DNA from: Amoebidium appalachense
Lineage: Eukaryota > Ichthyosporea
Reading direction: 5' to 3'
Assembly (NCBI GenBank): GCA_963693365.1
Contig: CAVNZM010000011.1
Location: 1,240,001 to 1,304,000, forward strand
Length of the DNA: 64,000 nt
The notes beneath the pieces were generated by a model that saw only the letters and a program-made list of their open reading frames with translations, was not told the DNA's origin and ran no database searches. The position numbers and the translations under genes are program-made. Shown here piece after piece: positions 1 through 38,155 of this stretch (positions are counted from its first letter, which is position 1; every line of letters begins with the position of its first letter).

Positions 1-505
1 CCCCTGCCCGCCGGCCGTCGGCCTGCCCATCCCCTCCTCCTCTCCAGCTCTCCTCCCCGCAACCACCACCACCACCACACATACACGCCAGTTGCAGGTA
101 GCCTTATTGATTCATCCTCGGTGATCAACTACTAAAAACTATCCTACCCCCCCCCCCCCCCCCCCTCCCCCCCCCCCCCCCCTTCTCCCCCCAACACACA
201 CACACACACACACACCACACACTACCACCATCACCATGTCACCACCACCGTAAAATAAAACATGCAGAGAGTGTGGGACATGTAAATTTCCAACAGGCAT
301 CACCCATTTCCAACCAACTATACTACCATTACACCACACTCACCCACCAAATCCCTTATCCCCCCCCCCCAAAAAAAAAATAAATAAAAAATAAATAAAT
401 AAATAAATTAATAAAATGAAAAATAAAATAAAATAAAAAATAGAAGAGAAACAAAAAACACACCCAAACACACACACACACACACATACACAGAAATTCA
501 CCCAC

Positions 506-660
506 CATAGTTTGACACAATTGCATTGAAGCTCATGCGGGATAGATTTGTGCCTGGCCACCCCTCGAGGCTGTATGCGTCCCAATGCTTCACTGTTGAT
601 ACAGCTAGAAGGTAGCGCTTGTCGGGTCCCTCCTGCAGCCCTGGTGGTGATGGCGGGGTG

Positions 661-691
<31 letters not shown>

Positions 692-1345
692 TGTGTGTGT
701 GTGTGCGTGGGGGTGGGGAGGGGGGAGGGGGGAAGGATGGGTCAGGGGGCGCTTCACAGTGCAAAGGTGTGGAAAGAAGATATGAGGTGCAGGAAAGGGG
801 GTAGCATGTTAAAGCACACATGGAATATATGTAACATATGTAGAGCCCCTCAAAGGGGGAAGGATGGGGGTGCATGGGTGGGTGGATGGGTGGGTGGGGG
901 GGGGGTCATTTACAGTTTTAGTGTTAACTCATACGTTTGCCCGAGGGAAAGGGGGGGGGGGGGGGGGGGGGGGATGAACGGGAACTGGCGGTGGCGTTGG
1001 CGGTGGGTGGATGCCCCCGAAGAAGGGGGGGGGGGGGGGGGGGGGGGGGGCAATGCAACCAGCCATTTCAGCATGACAGGTCATTAGATGGAAGCTAATA
1101 GAAGCTTCTGAGAAATGTACTTGGATGGTTGGAGAGGAGAGACTTCGTTAGTGTGTGCGTGTGCATATGTACTGTGGCTGTGTGGCTGTGTGTGTTTTGA
1201 GGAAGAGAGGGGGGGGGGGGGGGGGGGGGGGGGATGGTTAGCACACCCTTAGTGTAAGCCACCCCAAACATGCCGTTGACATAGGGATCCTCGGAAGGCA
1301 CTTCATTGGCCCGGCCCCTGCACAAACCGTCCACTGGTCAGTTAA

Positions 1346-1377
<32 letters not shown>

Positions 1378-1977
1378 TTCACACACACACATCTATTCCC
1401 CTTACCATATCCTAGTCTATGCTGACCGCCAAACACATTCCTCGAATTCCCCCCCCTCGCCCCCTCCCCTTTCCCCTCGCCACCAAAAAAAAAAAAAAAA
1501 GAAAGAAAGAAAAAAGAAAAAGAAAAAAGAAAAACCCTCCTACTCGACACAACACAAAAGCAGCCCGATGACTTAAACCCCCCCCCCCCCCTCCCTCCAA
1601 AAAAGGCGGTCCCCCCCCCCCCCCCACCAATATCCACATAAAGACCACCATATAAGGTCATCCCTCCTCCCCCTAGAAATGACTAAAAATCCGAGATTGC
1701 ACACACCATCTTGGGTCCCTGTTGATGTTGATATTTGGGCTCCAGCAGTCCAGACCCAGGTGGGGAAGGTTCTCCTGCCGATGTTCACCCACACCCTCCA
1801 GCCACAGTGCTCGGAGCTCTGAGCAATATCAATCTGATAAGGTCTATGGCTTTCTAAAGCCTATTGGCCCCCTCTCATGTAACATTCTCCATATCCACTA
1901 CACCCAGAATAACCATTTCCCCCGCTTCTAACTTTTGCATCAATATTTTGACCACTTCAATGGTTTGCCACTGCTGT

Positions 1978-2008
<31 letters not shown>

Positions 2009-2322
2009 TCATCCTCCTTTCCCCATCAAATCTGGGGGGCCCAAAACATAGATCAAAAAAGGAAACACCACACACAAGAAAAAAAGGCAAAACCGCTCAA
2101 ATAGAGAACGCGGGGCTCGAATTGGCCATGCCAACAAGGAGAAACCCACCAATTCCGATGAAGTTTCCCATCTCCAGCCAGGCACTATCGTTGAAGCTGG
2201 CACCAAGGGCATTTGGGTTTGGAAAGGAGGTGGGGCAGCGCGTGCCGCAGCGCGACTGTACACCGTGGATACAGTTGGTGCCCCAGTTGTACTCGGGTAT
2301 GCCTAGCCGGGGGACGTCCCCT

Positions 2323-2357
<35 letters not shown>

Positions 2358-3095
2358 TGCATATTAAATAACTGTGCGCTTCTTGAATGGGCGGGCAACA
2401 GAGAGGAGAGAGGAGGAGGGGAGGGGAGGGAGAACAGGCGGGGAGGGGGGGGGGGGGAGGGGGGGGGGGGGGTGAAACTGGGGGTTCTTTTTGAAGGTAA
2501 GATAGCAAAACACAGGTCCCTTCCCTTCCCCCAACCGAAGATCCCGCAAGCCCCCCGACATGCAATACATTGCTACTTTTCGTAGTACATGCAAGACATT
2601 GCTACTTTTTGTAGTAATGAAACTACCAGCTTTTTATAAAAATAGAGCAAGCCGAGGGGATAGAAATAGCCCTTCGTAGCTAGCTTAGAAACTAGTTGTT
2701 GCATAGTGAAGACTGAGGGGAAGGGGAAGTGTTGTGCACACAGTACCTTTGGGGCTCTGACGGGCTATAAGCATGGGGGGCTTTTCTTCGAGAGTGAGTC
2801 TCGAAATCAGGTCCTTGATACGTGTATCCATAGGCAGAGAGACGTTACAAAACGGAAATCTACAGAAGAGTTGGTGTAAGGCTGCCGTGTAAGACAAAAG
2901 CTAATAACCAAGATCCAAACCACCCAGGTGAACCATAGTAAACACTTCTGTGAGAAAGGGGCTCAAGCAAATTTCTGTTAGATGAAATAGGGTCTTGATG
3001 TGTGGAATAGGAAAAAGGAACGGAAGGAACGAAGAGAGGGAGGAGTACCATGATAGGGGGAGGGGGCTTCCCACGCGGGCAGGGAACGTGTGTGT

Positions 3096-3126
<31 letters not shown>

Positions 3127-3482
3127 GGGGGGGAGGGGACCTTCAGAAGGATCTTGGGCATCCTAATCTTTGCTTCTTGAAACAGGGCGCAATAGAAAGA
3201 GGAAAAGAAAGAAACGAAATTTGACTGCAAAGGAGCGCGAAAATGGAAGTTGATGAGCAGGCCGTTAGCTGCTCAAGCCATCGGAAAAGAGTGAAGAAGT
3301 GAGCTGCGTATAGAACATGCAAGCGCTTACCCACTAGTCTCTGGTGTCGAGCACGCCCGTGGTATCTTGATGTCGTTGCTCCAGTTTGAGTTTTCGAGCT
3401 TGACGGGCCCAGCCTGGGACTGCAGCGGGCACCCGGCAAGCACAAGGGCCCACCCCAGAACACCGCCCTTGACATGAGCCAT
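506..3482 (-). CDS. GH3 beta-xylosidase-type glycoside hydrolase, secreted (5' part; 3' end beyond left edge)
   Basis: Six exons join in phase: 3482-3331, 2859-2747, 2320-2150, 1818-1707, 1317-1247, 640-506, about 251 residues. The start ATG (3482-3480) opens a signal peptide, MAHVKGGVLGWALVLAG, followed by the mature N-terminus. Family-3 landmarks follow in order: PFCNVSLPMDTRIKDLISRL, RLGIPEYNWGTNCIHGVQ, TSFPNPNALGASFN, LGLDCWSPNININRDPRWGR, SEDPYVNGMFG and TVKHWDAYSLE. These are the substrate-pocket blocks of GH3 beta-xylosidase/arabinosidase enzymes, which remove terminal sugars from plant or microbial wall glycans. The Asp nucleophile region, the C-terminal domain and the stop lie left of the window. 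The last donor seen is at 506/505, so 1-505 is intron (poly-C, T-rich and CA tracts). Whether it is xylosidase or glucosidase cannot be told from this half. The gene is divergent from the kinesin. Confidence 0.9.
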
Positions 3483-4553
3483 GTTGTCTAGCCCGATGTA
3501 AAGTTCCTAGTACGCCGTTTCTTCGTTCTCTTCAATATACATGAACGGTTTATCAGACACGAAGATTTCAGAACTTTATAATGGAACTCTTCTTGCGGAA
3601 CTCAGGATGACATACAGCGACGGTGAGCGCAGTGACTTGGTGGCCGCAACTGACGTCTTCTGTGCAAGGCCTTGCTTCTGTGTTGGTTGTTTCTTTGTTT
3701 GCGCGCACAGCAGTCTGGCAGACGTATGCTGATTGGCTGAAGGGCTTGAGATAGCCAAAAATGGCTCAGGTAAACATCCTACAAAATTACATGACATATT
3801 ACGAGACACCAAATTTTAGTGTTTTATTAAATTTATAATGGGTTTTAAAAGCACCTTCTATAGTTTTAAACCGCTTTAGTAGTCTTAAATCGTTGCCGAT
3901 GCTTGATGTGTCATAGATTAGCTAAATAAAGCAAATATTTCGTAACGTAAAGGTGTTGAAATTGCTTACCATTTATGGAAGGCGGGAAGTTTGAATGACC
4001 GCACCCAGATTGCACTCAGTGCATGCACGGAACGTCACGAAGGGTGCAGATAAGCTCTGATATAGGCTCGTCAAATGTTTTCAAGCAAACCAAGTCGAGT
4101 CAGTTGGGTTTTTGTAAAGCTATAACATACATGAAGAAGCCCAGTAAATTACGTTAGTTAAAGTGGGTGAGACACTACGGCTGTTCGATCCTGGGGTGTG
4201 GCATGGCTCAGCTGAGCAAGCAACACGCTCGAAAATTACGCTGTTTTGTGGCAAAGGACCGAGGTTGAAGGAGCCAAGATACAGCGAAAAGCTTACCAAC
4301 AAAGGTTAGGATAAAACAAATGGTGATGATTTTCGAATAGCTACACGCCTTTGTCCTTAAGCGTCCCTGCTTCCAGCTAGCAGTTGGGAATTATGAGGTC
4401 TCACGGTGTCTACGTTTCCATGTGCACTCAGACAAAAGGGGGCTGGGAAAAGGAAGGTAAAAGTGGCGAGCAAAAATGATCATAGTGTAGTAAATCTATG
4501 CAACTATAAAACTTTAGCTACTGCGCTTTTGCTTATTCAAATTATGCTCACAG
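3483..4553. other. Divergent intergenic region, GH3 / kinesin
   Basis: About 1.07 kb between two divergent start codons. It is free of the homopolymer and dinucleotide tracts that fill the neighbouring introns. It holds an ATTGG (reverse CCAAT) near 3734 and AT-rich stretches around 3820-3960, but no convincing frame. A short 5' exon of the kinesin could lie here, because the assigned kinesin ATG follows directly after a CTCACAG acceptor-like sequence. Confidence 0.5.
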
Positions 4554-15773
<11,220 letters not shown>

Positions 15774-16452
15774 GAGGCACAAAATACCATGGGCACACAA
15801 GCCGTTACTCTGCACACACAAAGTCATCTTTATTTATGGTTTTTGGTGTGTTGCTTCAGAGCCTGCAATTGACACGAATATGCCATTAGCACCACATGTT
15901 CTACCAGTCATTATGGTTTGGGAGTTAAGCCAGGTGTCAGGTCAGCTTCCACTTTAGTCTTCACGACTTAGAGAATTCAGTTTTTATTTTGTTGTGTTCA
16001 TATATGCGGTCCCACCTTGTGATATTCAAGGAAGATTGACAATTTTTCAAGTTTAACGTCCTGGGGCTCATAAAAAGGGACAGGCATACACAAAAATAAA
16101 AAAACCTGCTGCACGTGCTTATACTTAGACCCTTGCGCCCTCCTTTTGTATGATATCCCGCTAGTCTGTAACCAAGGTGCTACAGTACGTGCACGGTGTG
16201 CACGTGCAGGCCAACGTTTCTTCCCGGAATTGGTACCCCACATTACACAAGAGAGAATAAAAGTTGCTAATGATGCTGAGCATGTTTATGCTGGTGAGTA
16301 GCGGTTCATGTTGTAACAGTAATTTAGTTGCATCCGATGCAATGGACGCATTTCGGCACACGGATATTATGTACCCCGGGAGCCCCGGCATGAATGCATC
16401 TGTCACGTTTTATGTGCACTCTCGTTTCAAAAGTACCCCCCGCTCGCTCAGA

Positions 16453-16786
16453 GTGATGTGCTGCCGTGGCATGCCATTCAATCGAGTCCCACATCTCAGC
16501 CGGTAAACATGTCTTGCAAATGATGTGCGGGGCCACTGGCTGACAATCAGTATCCACCACCCAAAGCACCCTTATCTTGAGCTGCCCCTGCCCAAAGGCC
16601 GGCAATGGCCGCACACCGACGTGGGTTTACGCCACAAAGTCGGCGACCTAAGCCTGGAAAAGCAAAACCGCCACTGGGCCTTAGCATACTAGCAAGGCTT
16701 CTCAGTTCGATCTGATGGTCGACGTCAGAGTGACGGTCCTGACGGAGTGCCCGCGCACAGGGTTTGAAACATACCGTGCACTGCAC
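16453..16786 (-). pseudogene. Candidate C2H2 zinc-finger gene fragment, frame-interrupted
   Basis: On the minus strand one frame (16780-16715) reads a Cys-X2-Cys-X12-His-X4-His pattern beginning CTVCFKPC. A second frame, about 200 bases downstream (16518-16453), reads Cys-X2-Cys-X11-His-X4-His-His around ICKTCLPAEMWDSIEW. The two are in different frames, so either an intron or a frameshift separates them, or one is chance. No start or stop could be assigned. Calling it a zinc-finger relic is inference from spacing only. Confidence 0.25.
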
Positions 16787-16872
16787 ACTGTCCGTGACAC
16801 TGTACTACGCGGCTAGTAGCCTGCAATCGATGAGCCACTATTACCAAATATGGCAATTACGCCCACAGTGAG

Positions 16873-16963
16873 CCAATAGGAGTCGTGTGGAATTTCATAG
16901 AAATTCCAAGAAACAATCTTTGGCCAATCACATTGCACACACCAAACCTTACCAGATATAAAA
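16873..16963 (+). promoter_or_regulatory. CCAAT-CCAAT-TATA promoter of the 17079 gene
   Basis: CCAAT boxes at 16873-16877 and 16924-16928 are followed by TATAAAA at 16957-16963, 116 bases before the ATG at 17079. The order and spacing are those of a classical RNA polymerase II core promoter. Confidence 0.6.
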
Positions 16964-17078
16964 TCACGCCGCCCTTTCGTTTTTGACCAGCTTTGACACA
17001 GACTTTGACAGCAGGTGTGGCTGACTTTGTTCTCCCAGTTTATGCTGCTACTACGCACCTTTACATACACACACCAAC

Positions 17079-17498
17079 ATGGCCCTACAGGCACTCACCT
17101 TGAAGCTCAACCCGGCGGCCGTGTGCCTGTTCTGGGCGGGCACAAGCACAGCCATTGACGTTGAAGCAACAGTCAAGTTCACGGCCCCCACCCTTACCCG
17201 TGAAGTGGGGTTGGACGTGGGCCGCCACGTGTTTGCCGCGCAACTGAAACTGGAGTCTGGGCTAGCCGTGGTTACCCTTGCCACTGCATACGCACACAGA
17301 AACGCACTGAGTGACCGCACTGTGGCTGCCCTGGTGTCTGCGCTTGTTCTTCACGGGCTGCAGAGGTTCTTTTTCCTTCCACGGCTTGCGAAGAGGGCTG
17401 AGCTGGCTATCAACAAGGAAAAGGTGCCCGAGTCCAAACTGCACGCTTACTACATCGGTGTGGAGGTGGCGAAGGTGCTGGCACTACTGTTTGTGTGA
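17079..17498 (+). CDS. Small multi-pass membrane protein, intronless
   Basis: A single uninterrupted frame of 139 residues begins at the first ATG downstream of a clear TATA box. It has no low-complexity sequence. Hydrophobic segments lie at about 10-27, 60-72, 82-100 and 121-139. Basic stretches between them (PRLAKRAELAINKEK) suggest a four-helix inner-membrane-type topology. The block LFWAGTSTAIDVEATVKF, then TAPTLTREVGLDVGRHVF, resembles a bacterial membrane protein family with the pattern FLEAP-KFRAPG-GLGIGRLVF, recalled by eye and not searched. Function is unknown. The lack of introns is unusual here, where every other gene has many. A bacterial or organellar origin is possible but unproven. 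A run of about 66 G follows the stop closely. Confidence 0.75.
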   Translation: MALQALTLKLNPAAVCLFWAGTSTAIDVEATVKFTAPTLTREVGLDVGRHVFAAQLKLESGLAVVTLATAYAHRNALSDRTVAALVSALVLHGLQRFFFLPRLAKRAELAINKEKVPESKLHAYYIGVEVAKVLALLFV

Positions 17499-17538
17499 GT
17501 GTGGGGAGAAATTAGGAGGGGCAAGGAATGGGAAGGGA

Positions 17539-17541
<3 letters not shown>

Positions 17542-17607
<66 letters not shown>
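17542..17607. repeat. Poly-G run of about 66 bases, longest in the window
   Basis: Uninterrupted G beginning 44 bases after the stop of the 17079 membrane-protein gene; here G is on the sense strand, in the presumed 3' UTR or downstream. Confidence 0.95.
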
Positions 17608-17608
<1 letters not shown>

Positions 17609-18433
17609 AGGGGGGGAGAGGGGAGAGGGGCAGGTTCACGGTGACGGATTGTTGGGACACGTCTTATGAAGCATGAATTCCTTTAGCTACATACGCGGAA
17701 TACCAAATGTTATGCGTTAAATAATGCTCTTGTTGTCATGATTCTTCTTGCACGTATGGTACATGTAGGTTATTTCGATACCACATAGAAGGTCCCGGAC
17801 TGGGGATGTTTTCTTTTACAAGACGAATGCAATTTGTAGTAGCATGTATTCTTTCTTATTCGATTATCCAGAAACAAAGTACAGAAGTCATGAGAGCCGC
17901 CGTGAAATCTGCTCCTAATTTATTTGCTCCCCCCCCCCCCCCCCCCCCCCCCCCCGGGGACCGTCGTTGCCCCCTTCCTCCATTCCCACCCGTCAACACA
18001 ATCATGGCAAACACTATAGCAAGCCTGCACCATCAACACAGCCACTTCGCGCGCACACATATACGGTCCGTCTTTCTCTTCTCTTACACACACCGAGGGA
18101 GGGGGTGTGGGGGAGAGGGGAGAGGAGGGGGTGCGCACTTACTCTCTCCCTCTCTCTCTTCTCTCACACACGCCGAGAATGCGGGTGGGCGGGAAGGGGG
18201 GGGGGGGGGGGGGGGGATAGCGCGGGGAGATTGGAGCGGGGGGGGGGGGGGGGGGGGGGGGGGACAAGGACAGAGGGAGGGGAGGGAGCGGAGGAAAAGA
18301 AAATGGGTGGGGGTGGGGGGAAAGGGACTCGGGTGAGAGGAGAGGGGAGGCGCATGAATTGAAGGGGAGAGGGGGGAGGGGGGGGGAGAGAGGAGGAAGG
18401 ACTTACAACATGTATACCTCTTGTTGTTGCACA

Positions 18434-18871
18434 CGTATGTCGAGCTCTCATATCAAAATGAACCCTTGAGCGCTTGTATGTGATACACACGATTGACTCA
18501 CTTTTCGAAACCTTCTGGTCTTCGAAAATCTCATGCGCCAGCTCCCCACGACGTAGTGCATGATAAATTGTACACACGGTGTCACCATGATTGAAATACA
18601 AAGAATAACCTGGTCAATTGCAAGGGTCCCAGAACACAACCCTCCCATTTGGCCCCCACCGAGAGGATGCAAACGTGAAATCGATGTCTCCACAGGTCAC
18701 AACCTGGTCCTGAACGTACATGATGGAAGCCTCCGAGAAAGCTTGCCGGGTTGGCAATCCAAGCCACACTTCACGTCCGAAATAGATGTGGACACTTGGC
18801 AAAGTACCAAGGCCAAAGTAAACAAGGCCTTGCAAAGTACTGTAAACAACACAGCAAACCTCAGGCCTCAA
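18434..18871 (-). other. Unidentified open frame with one in-frame TGA
   Basis: One minus-strand frame stays open for about 146 codons except for a single TGA at 18614-18616. Both sides look protein-like (..GPNGRVVFWDPCN before, YFNHGDTVCTIYHALRRGEL after). A 108-codon ATG-started frame overlaps it on the plus strand (18560-18886), so at most one is real. Neither resembles a family I know. It could be a decayed gene, an exon pair, or chance. Confidence 0.2.
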
Positions 18872-19076
18872 TCATATCTCCGGTAGCATTGAGGACGCGT
18901 GAGGGTCGGGCCTTACCTGTAACCGGTGCCCGTCGTCACCGCGGCCTACGGCGTCACAGGTGTACACATGTGTGGCGCGCACTGCACGTGTACGGGTCAC
19001 GTGTGAATGTGCACAATGCATCCCGTGTCACGTGCCGCCGTGGGCCACCAGCCTGGCAACGTATTGGGGCGCTCTG

Positions 19077-19315
19077 ATTGGCTTGCAGCAGATCTACTTC
19101 ATGCTTTGCGTAAATGATAGCCAATGCCTTTGTTCTATTTCTGGAATAGGCTATCAGCAACCAATAGGAATACACATGTCTGAAGCCCATACACCAATAG
19201 GAGCACTCCATGAATGTTTGTTTCGGCACGAATAGATCTAGACCACGGCCATCTAGAGACTCTAGACATGTGTGGTCTACTGTTTTGTAGGAGTGGTCAG
19301 TGGACCCATAAAAAG
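19077..19315 (+). promoter_or_regulatory. Promoter-like block with four CCAAT motifs and a TATA box
   Basis: CCAAT-type motifs lie at 19077-19081 (reverse), 19121-19125, 19161-19165 and 19194-19198. ATAAAAAG follows at 19308-19315. The first ATG downstream (19410) opens only an 11-codon frame, ATGCAGCCGG..ACGTGA, whose GTGACA could also be a splice donor. The transcript made here is unknown; it may be a spliced gene with an exon near 20219-20340, or non-coding. Confidence 0.45.
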
Positions 19316-19513
19316 GGCCGCATATGCATAATCCAAAATAGGTAGGTCAGGTTTGCAAACAAACGTAGAGCAGCAGACACCACTCAAAAGACTAGTCGAG
19401 ACAACCAACATGCAGCCGGCGGCTCTGAAGAACACAACGTGACACTGGTGGTTGGCTCTGGATTACGCCATGTTCTTTTTCTCTCTTGCCCCCGAGGCCA
19501 TGGAGTGAGGCTA

Positions 19514-20035
19514 CTACCTATACCTGCTCCAGCGCTTTAGGGCCTGGGTGGGGGAGGCAGTTAGCCTCTCCTTTTTTCCCCGCGGGCTTTCATGAACAAG
19601 TGTTCTTTTCCTCCCTTCCGGATCTACCTATACCTGCTCCAGCGCTTAAGAGCCTGGGCAGGGAAGGCAGTACACCCTCTTCTTTTCCCCTACACGTTCA
19701 GAATCTTCCATTTTTTGCCGGTCACTATCATAATACTATTATGCCTAGTGTTCTTTCCGAATTTCTCCCTCCGGGGACCTACCTATCCCTGCCATCAGCG
19801 CTTTAGGGCCTGGGCGGGGGAAGCAGTTACCCCCTTCGTTTCTCCCCACGGGCTTTCGTTTCTTCCTTTTTTTGGAATGTTGCCTAATAGTTTGACAAAC
19901 TCCTCGCTGCCACCTTTCATTTCCCGTGGGGCATGCCGTCAGCGCTTTAGGGCCTGGGCTCCTTTTTCCTTTCTGTGTCCTCAGTTTGGTCTGTTGGGCA
20001 GCCATGTGATTTCAGCTCTCGAGGGCCTGGACACG
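19514..20035 (+). repeat. Degenerate tandem repeat with CAGCGCTTTAGGGCCTGGG core
   Basis: The core CAGCGCTTTAGGGCCTGGG recurs near 19530, 19640, 19796, 19939 and, more diverged, 20012. Copies 1-3 share the preceding ACCTATACCTGCTCC-like block (CTACCTATCCCTGCCAT in copy 3), and some share a following CCCCGCGGGCTTTC block. Spacing varies from about 75 to 155 bases. It sits just downstream of the CCAAT/TATA block, so it may be transcribed. Confidence 0.6.
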
Positions 20036-20070
20036 TAACTGCACGTTTGTGACCGTGTGTGTGTGTGTGA

Positions 20071-20125
<55 letters not shown>

Positions 20126-20357
20126 GGCACGCGCGCTGTGTTGTGTGTGTGTGTGTGTGTGTGCACGGTGTGCCTGTTCAAAACTGGACGCGTTCCAACC
20201 ACCCTTTCCTTTCCACAGACGACTCTTCTACGTCTGGCATCTTCTCGGGTGCAAAATGCTGTGGCAAGGAAGCTGTATGCAGCACCAAGGCCTGCAAAAA
20301 GGCAAGGAGGACCCCAGGGCCACTAATATTAACTTACAAAGACCCATCAGAAAACCG

Positions 20358-20398
<41 letters not shown>

Positions 20399-21032
20399 CT
20401 GCTGTTGGAATAATAGCAGTTCTGCACATGCTGTTTTATTATGCAAAATTTCACCTTCGCTTCACCAGGAGCATTCATACGTCTAATTTTACACATATAT
20501 GTATAAGTCGTGCATTCACACTAGACTGGCCATAGTGAACCTGCCCTTTGTCACTGCTTAACTAAAAGGTGTGAGGGATAACTATTTTCCTTTTCCCCCC
20601 CTGCAACCACTATGTTCACATAGGCATTGTGACTCCCCCACCATCAAAGGCACCCTCACCACCATTTCGCACACACAAAACTTAACGGAACCAAATGTAT
20701 GCGCCCACCGACCTATCCACAGCACACACACACCAATGACTAACCGCCCAGCCCATGAATGTATATCATCACCTGATTTATATCATTCACCATTATATCT
20801 TATCTCCCAACGACACAAAAGATGTGTAACAGATCCATATGTGCACCTCCTTAAACAAGAAACAAGGAAAAGACATAGAGAAGTAACGGGTAAACGAGAA
20901 GGGTAGTGGTGTATGTGTGTGTGCTCACAGGTGCTACACGGTGTGCGCGTGCATGCATATATGCATGTGTGTGCGCAAGTACGCACATCCGGTGTATGTG
21001 TGCCTCACACGCACGTGCATGCGTGTGCGTGT

Positions 21033-21063
<31 letters not shown>

Positions 21064-21252
21064 GGGGGAGGGAGGGGAGGGCGGGGGGGGATGAGAGCGA
21101 GAGAGACAGAGAGAGATAATGAAAGAGGGAGGAAAAAAAGGGAAAAAAAAAGGGGGGGGGGGGGGGGGGGGAGGGGGGCATGCTGCATAGCCTATGCTCC
21201 ATACACATACCTCACTTATCACCTCACCTCAAGCACCCGTACACACAACAGA
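20036..21252. other. Region between the repeat array and the RABL6 3' end
   Basis: Holds (GT)n at 20054-20161 and a possible exon at 20219-20340. That exon follows TTTCCACAG and is open in two frames; one is cysteine-rich ([19 protein letters not shown]), but the choice cannot be made. Poly-G covers 20361-20398. From 20500 to 21250 there is AT-rich sequence, GT/GC tracts and poly-G with no recognisable gene. Confidence 0.35.

Positions 21253-38155
<16,903 letters not shown>

Larger units (their letters stand above)
15774..17078. other. Intergenic region after the kinesin
   Basis: Free of long low-complexity tracts. The left half (15774-16340) is AT-rich with no convincing coding frame or obvious AATAAA close to the kinesin stop. 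The middle contains the C2H2-like fragments annotated separately on the minus strand. The right end carries the CCAAT/TATA promoter of the next gene. Confidence 0.5.
17499..19020. other. Non-coding or unresolved region with poly-G and GA-rich tracts
   Basis: 17542-17607 is about 66 consecutive G. 17930-17955 is poly-C, and 18080-18400 is G/A-rich with poly-G runs. 18420-18890 is ordinary-composition DNA with open frames on both strands that I cannot identify (see the separate entry). No splice-consistent gene was found. Confidence 0.5.
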
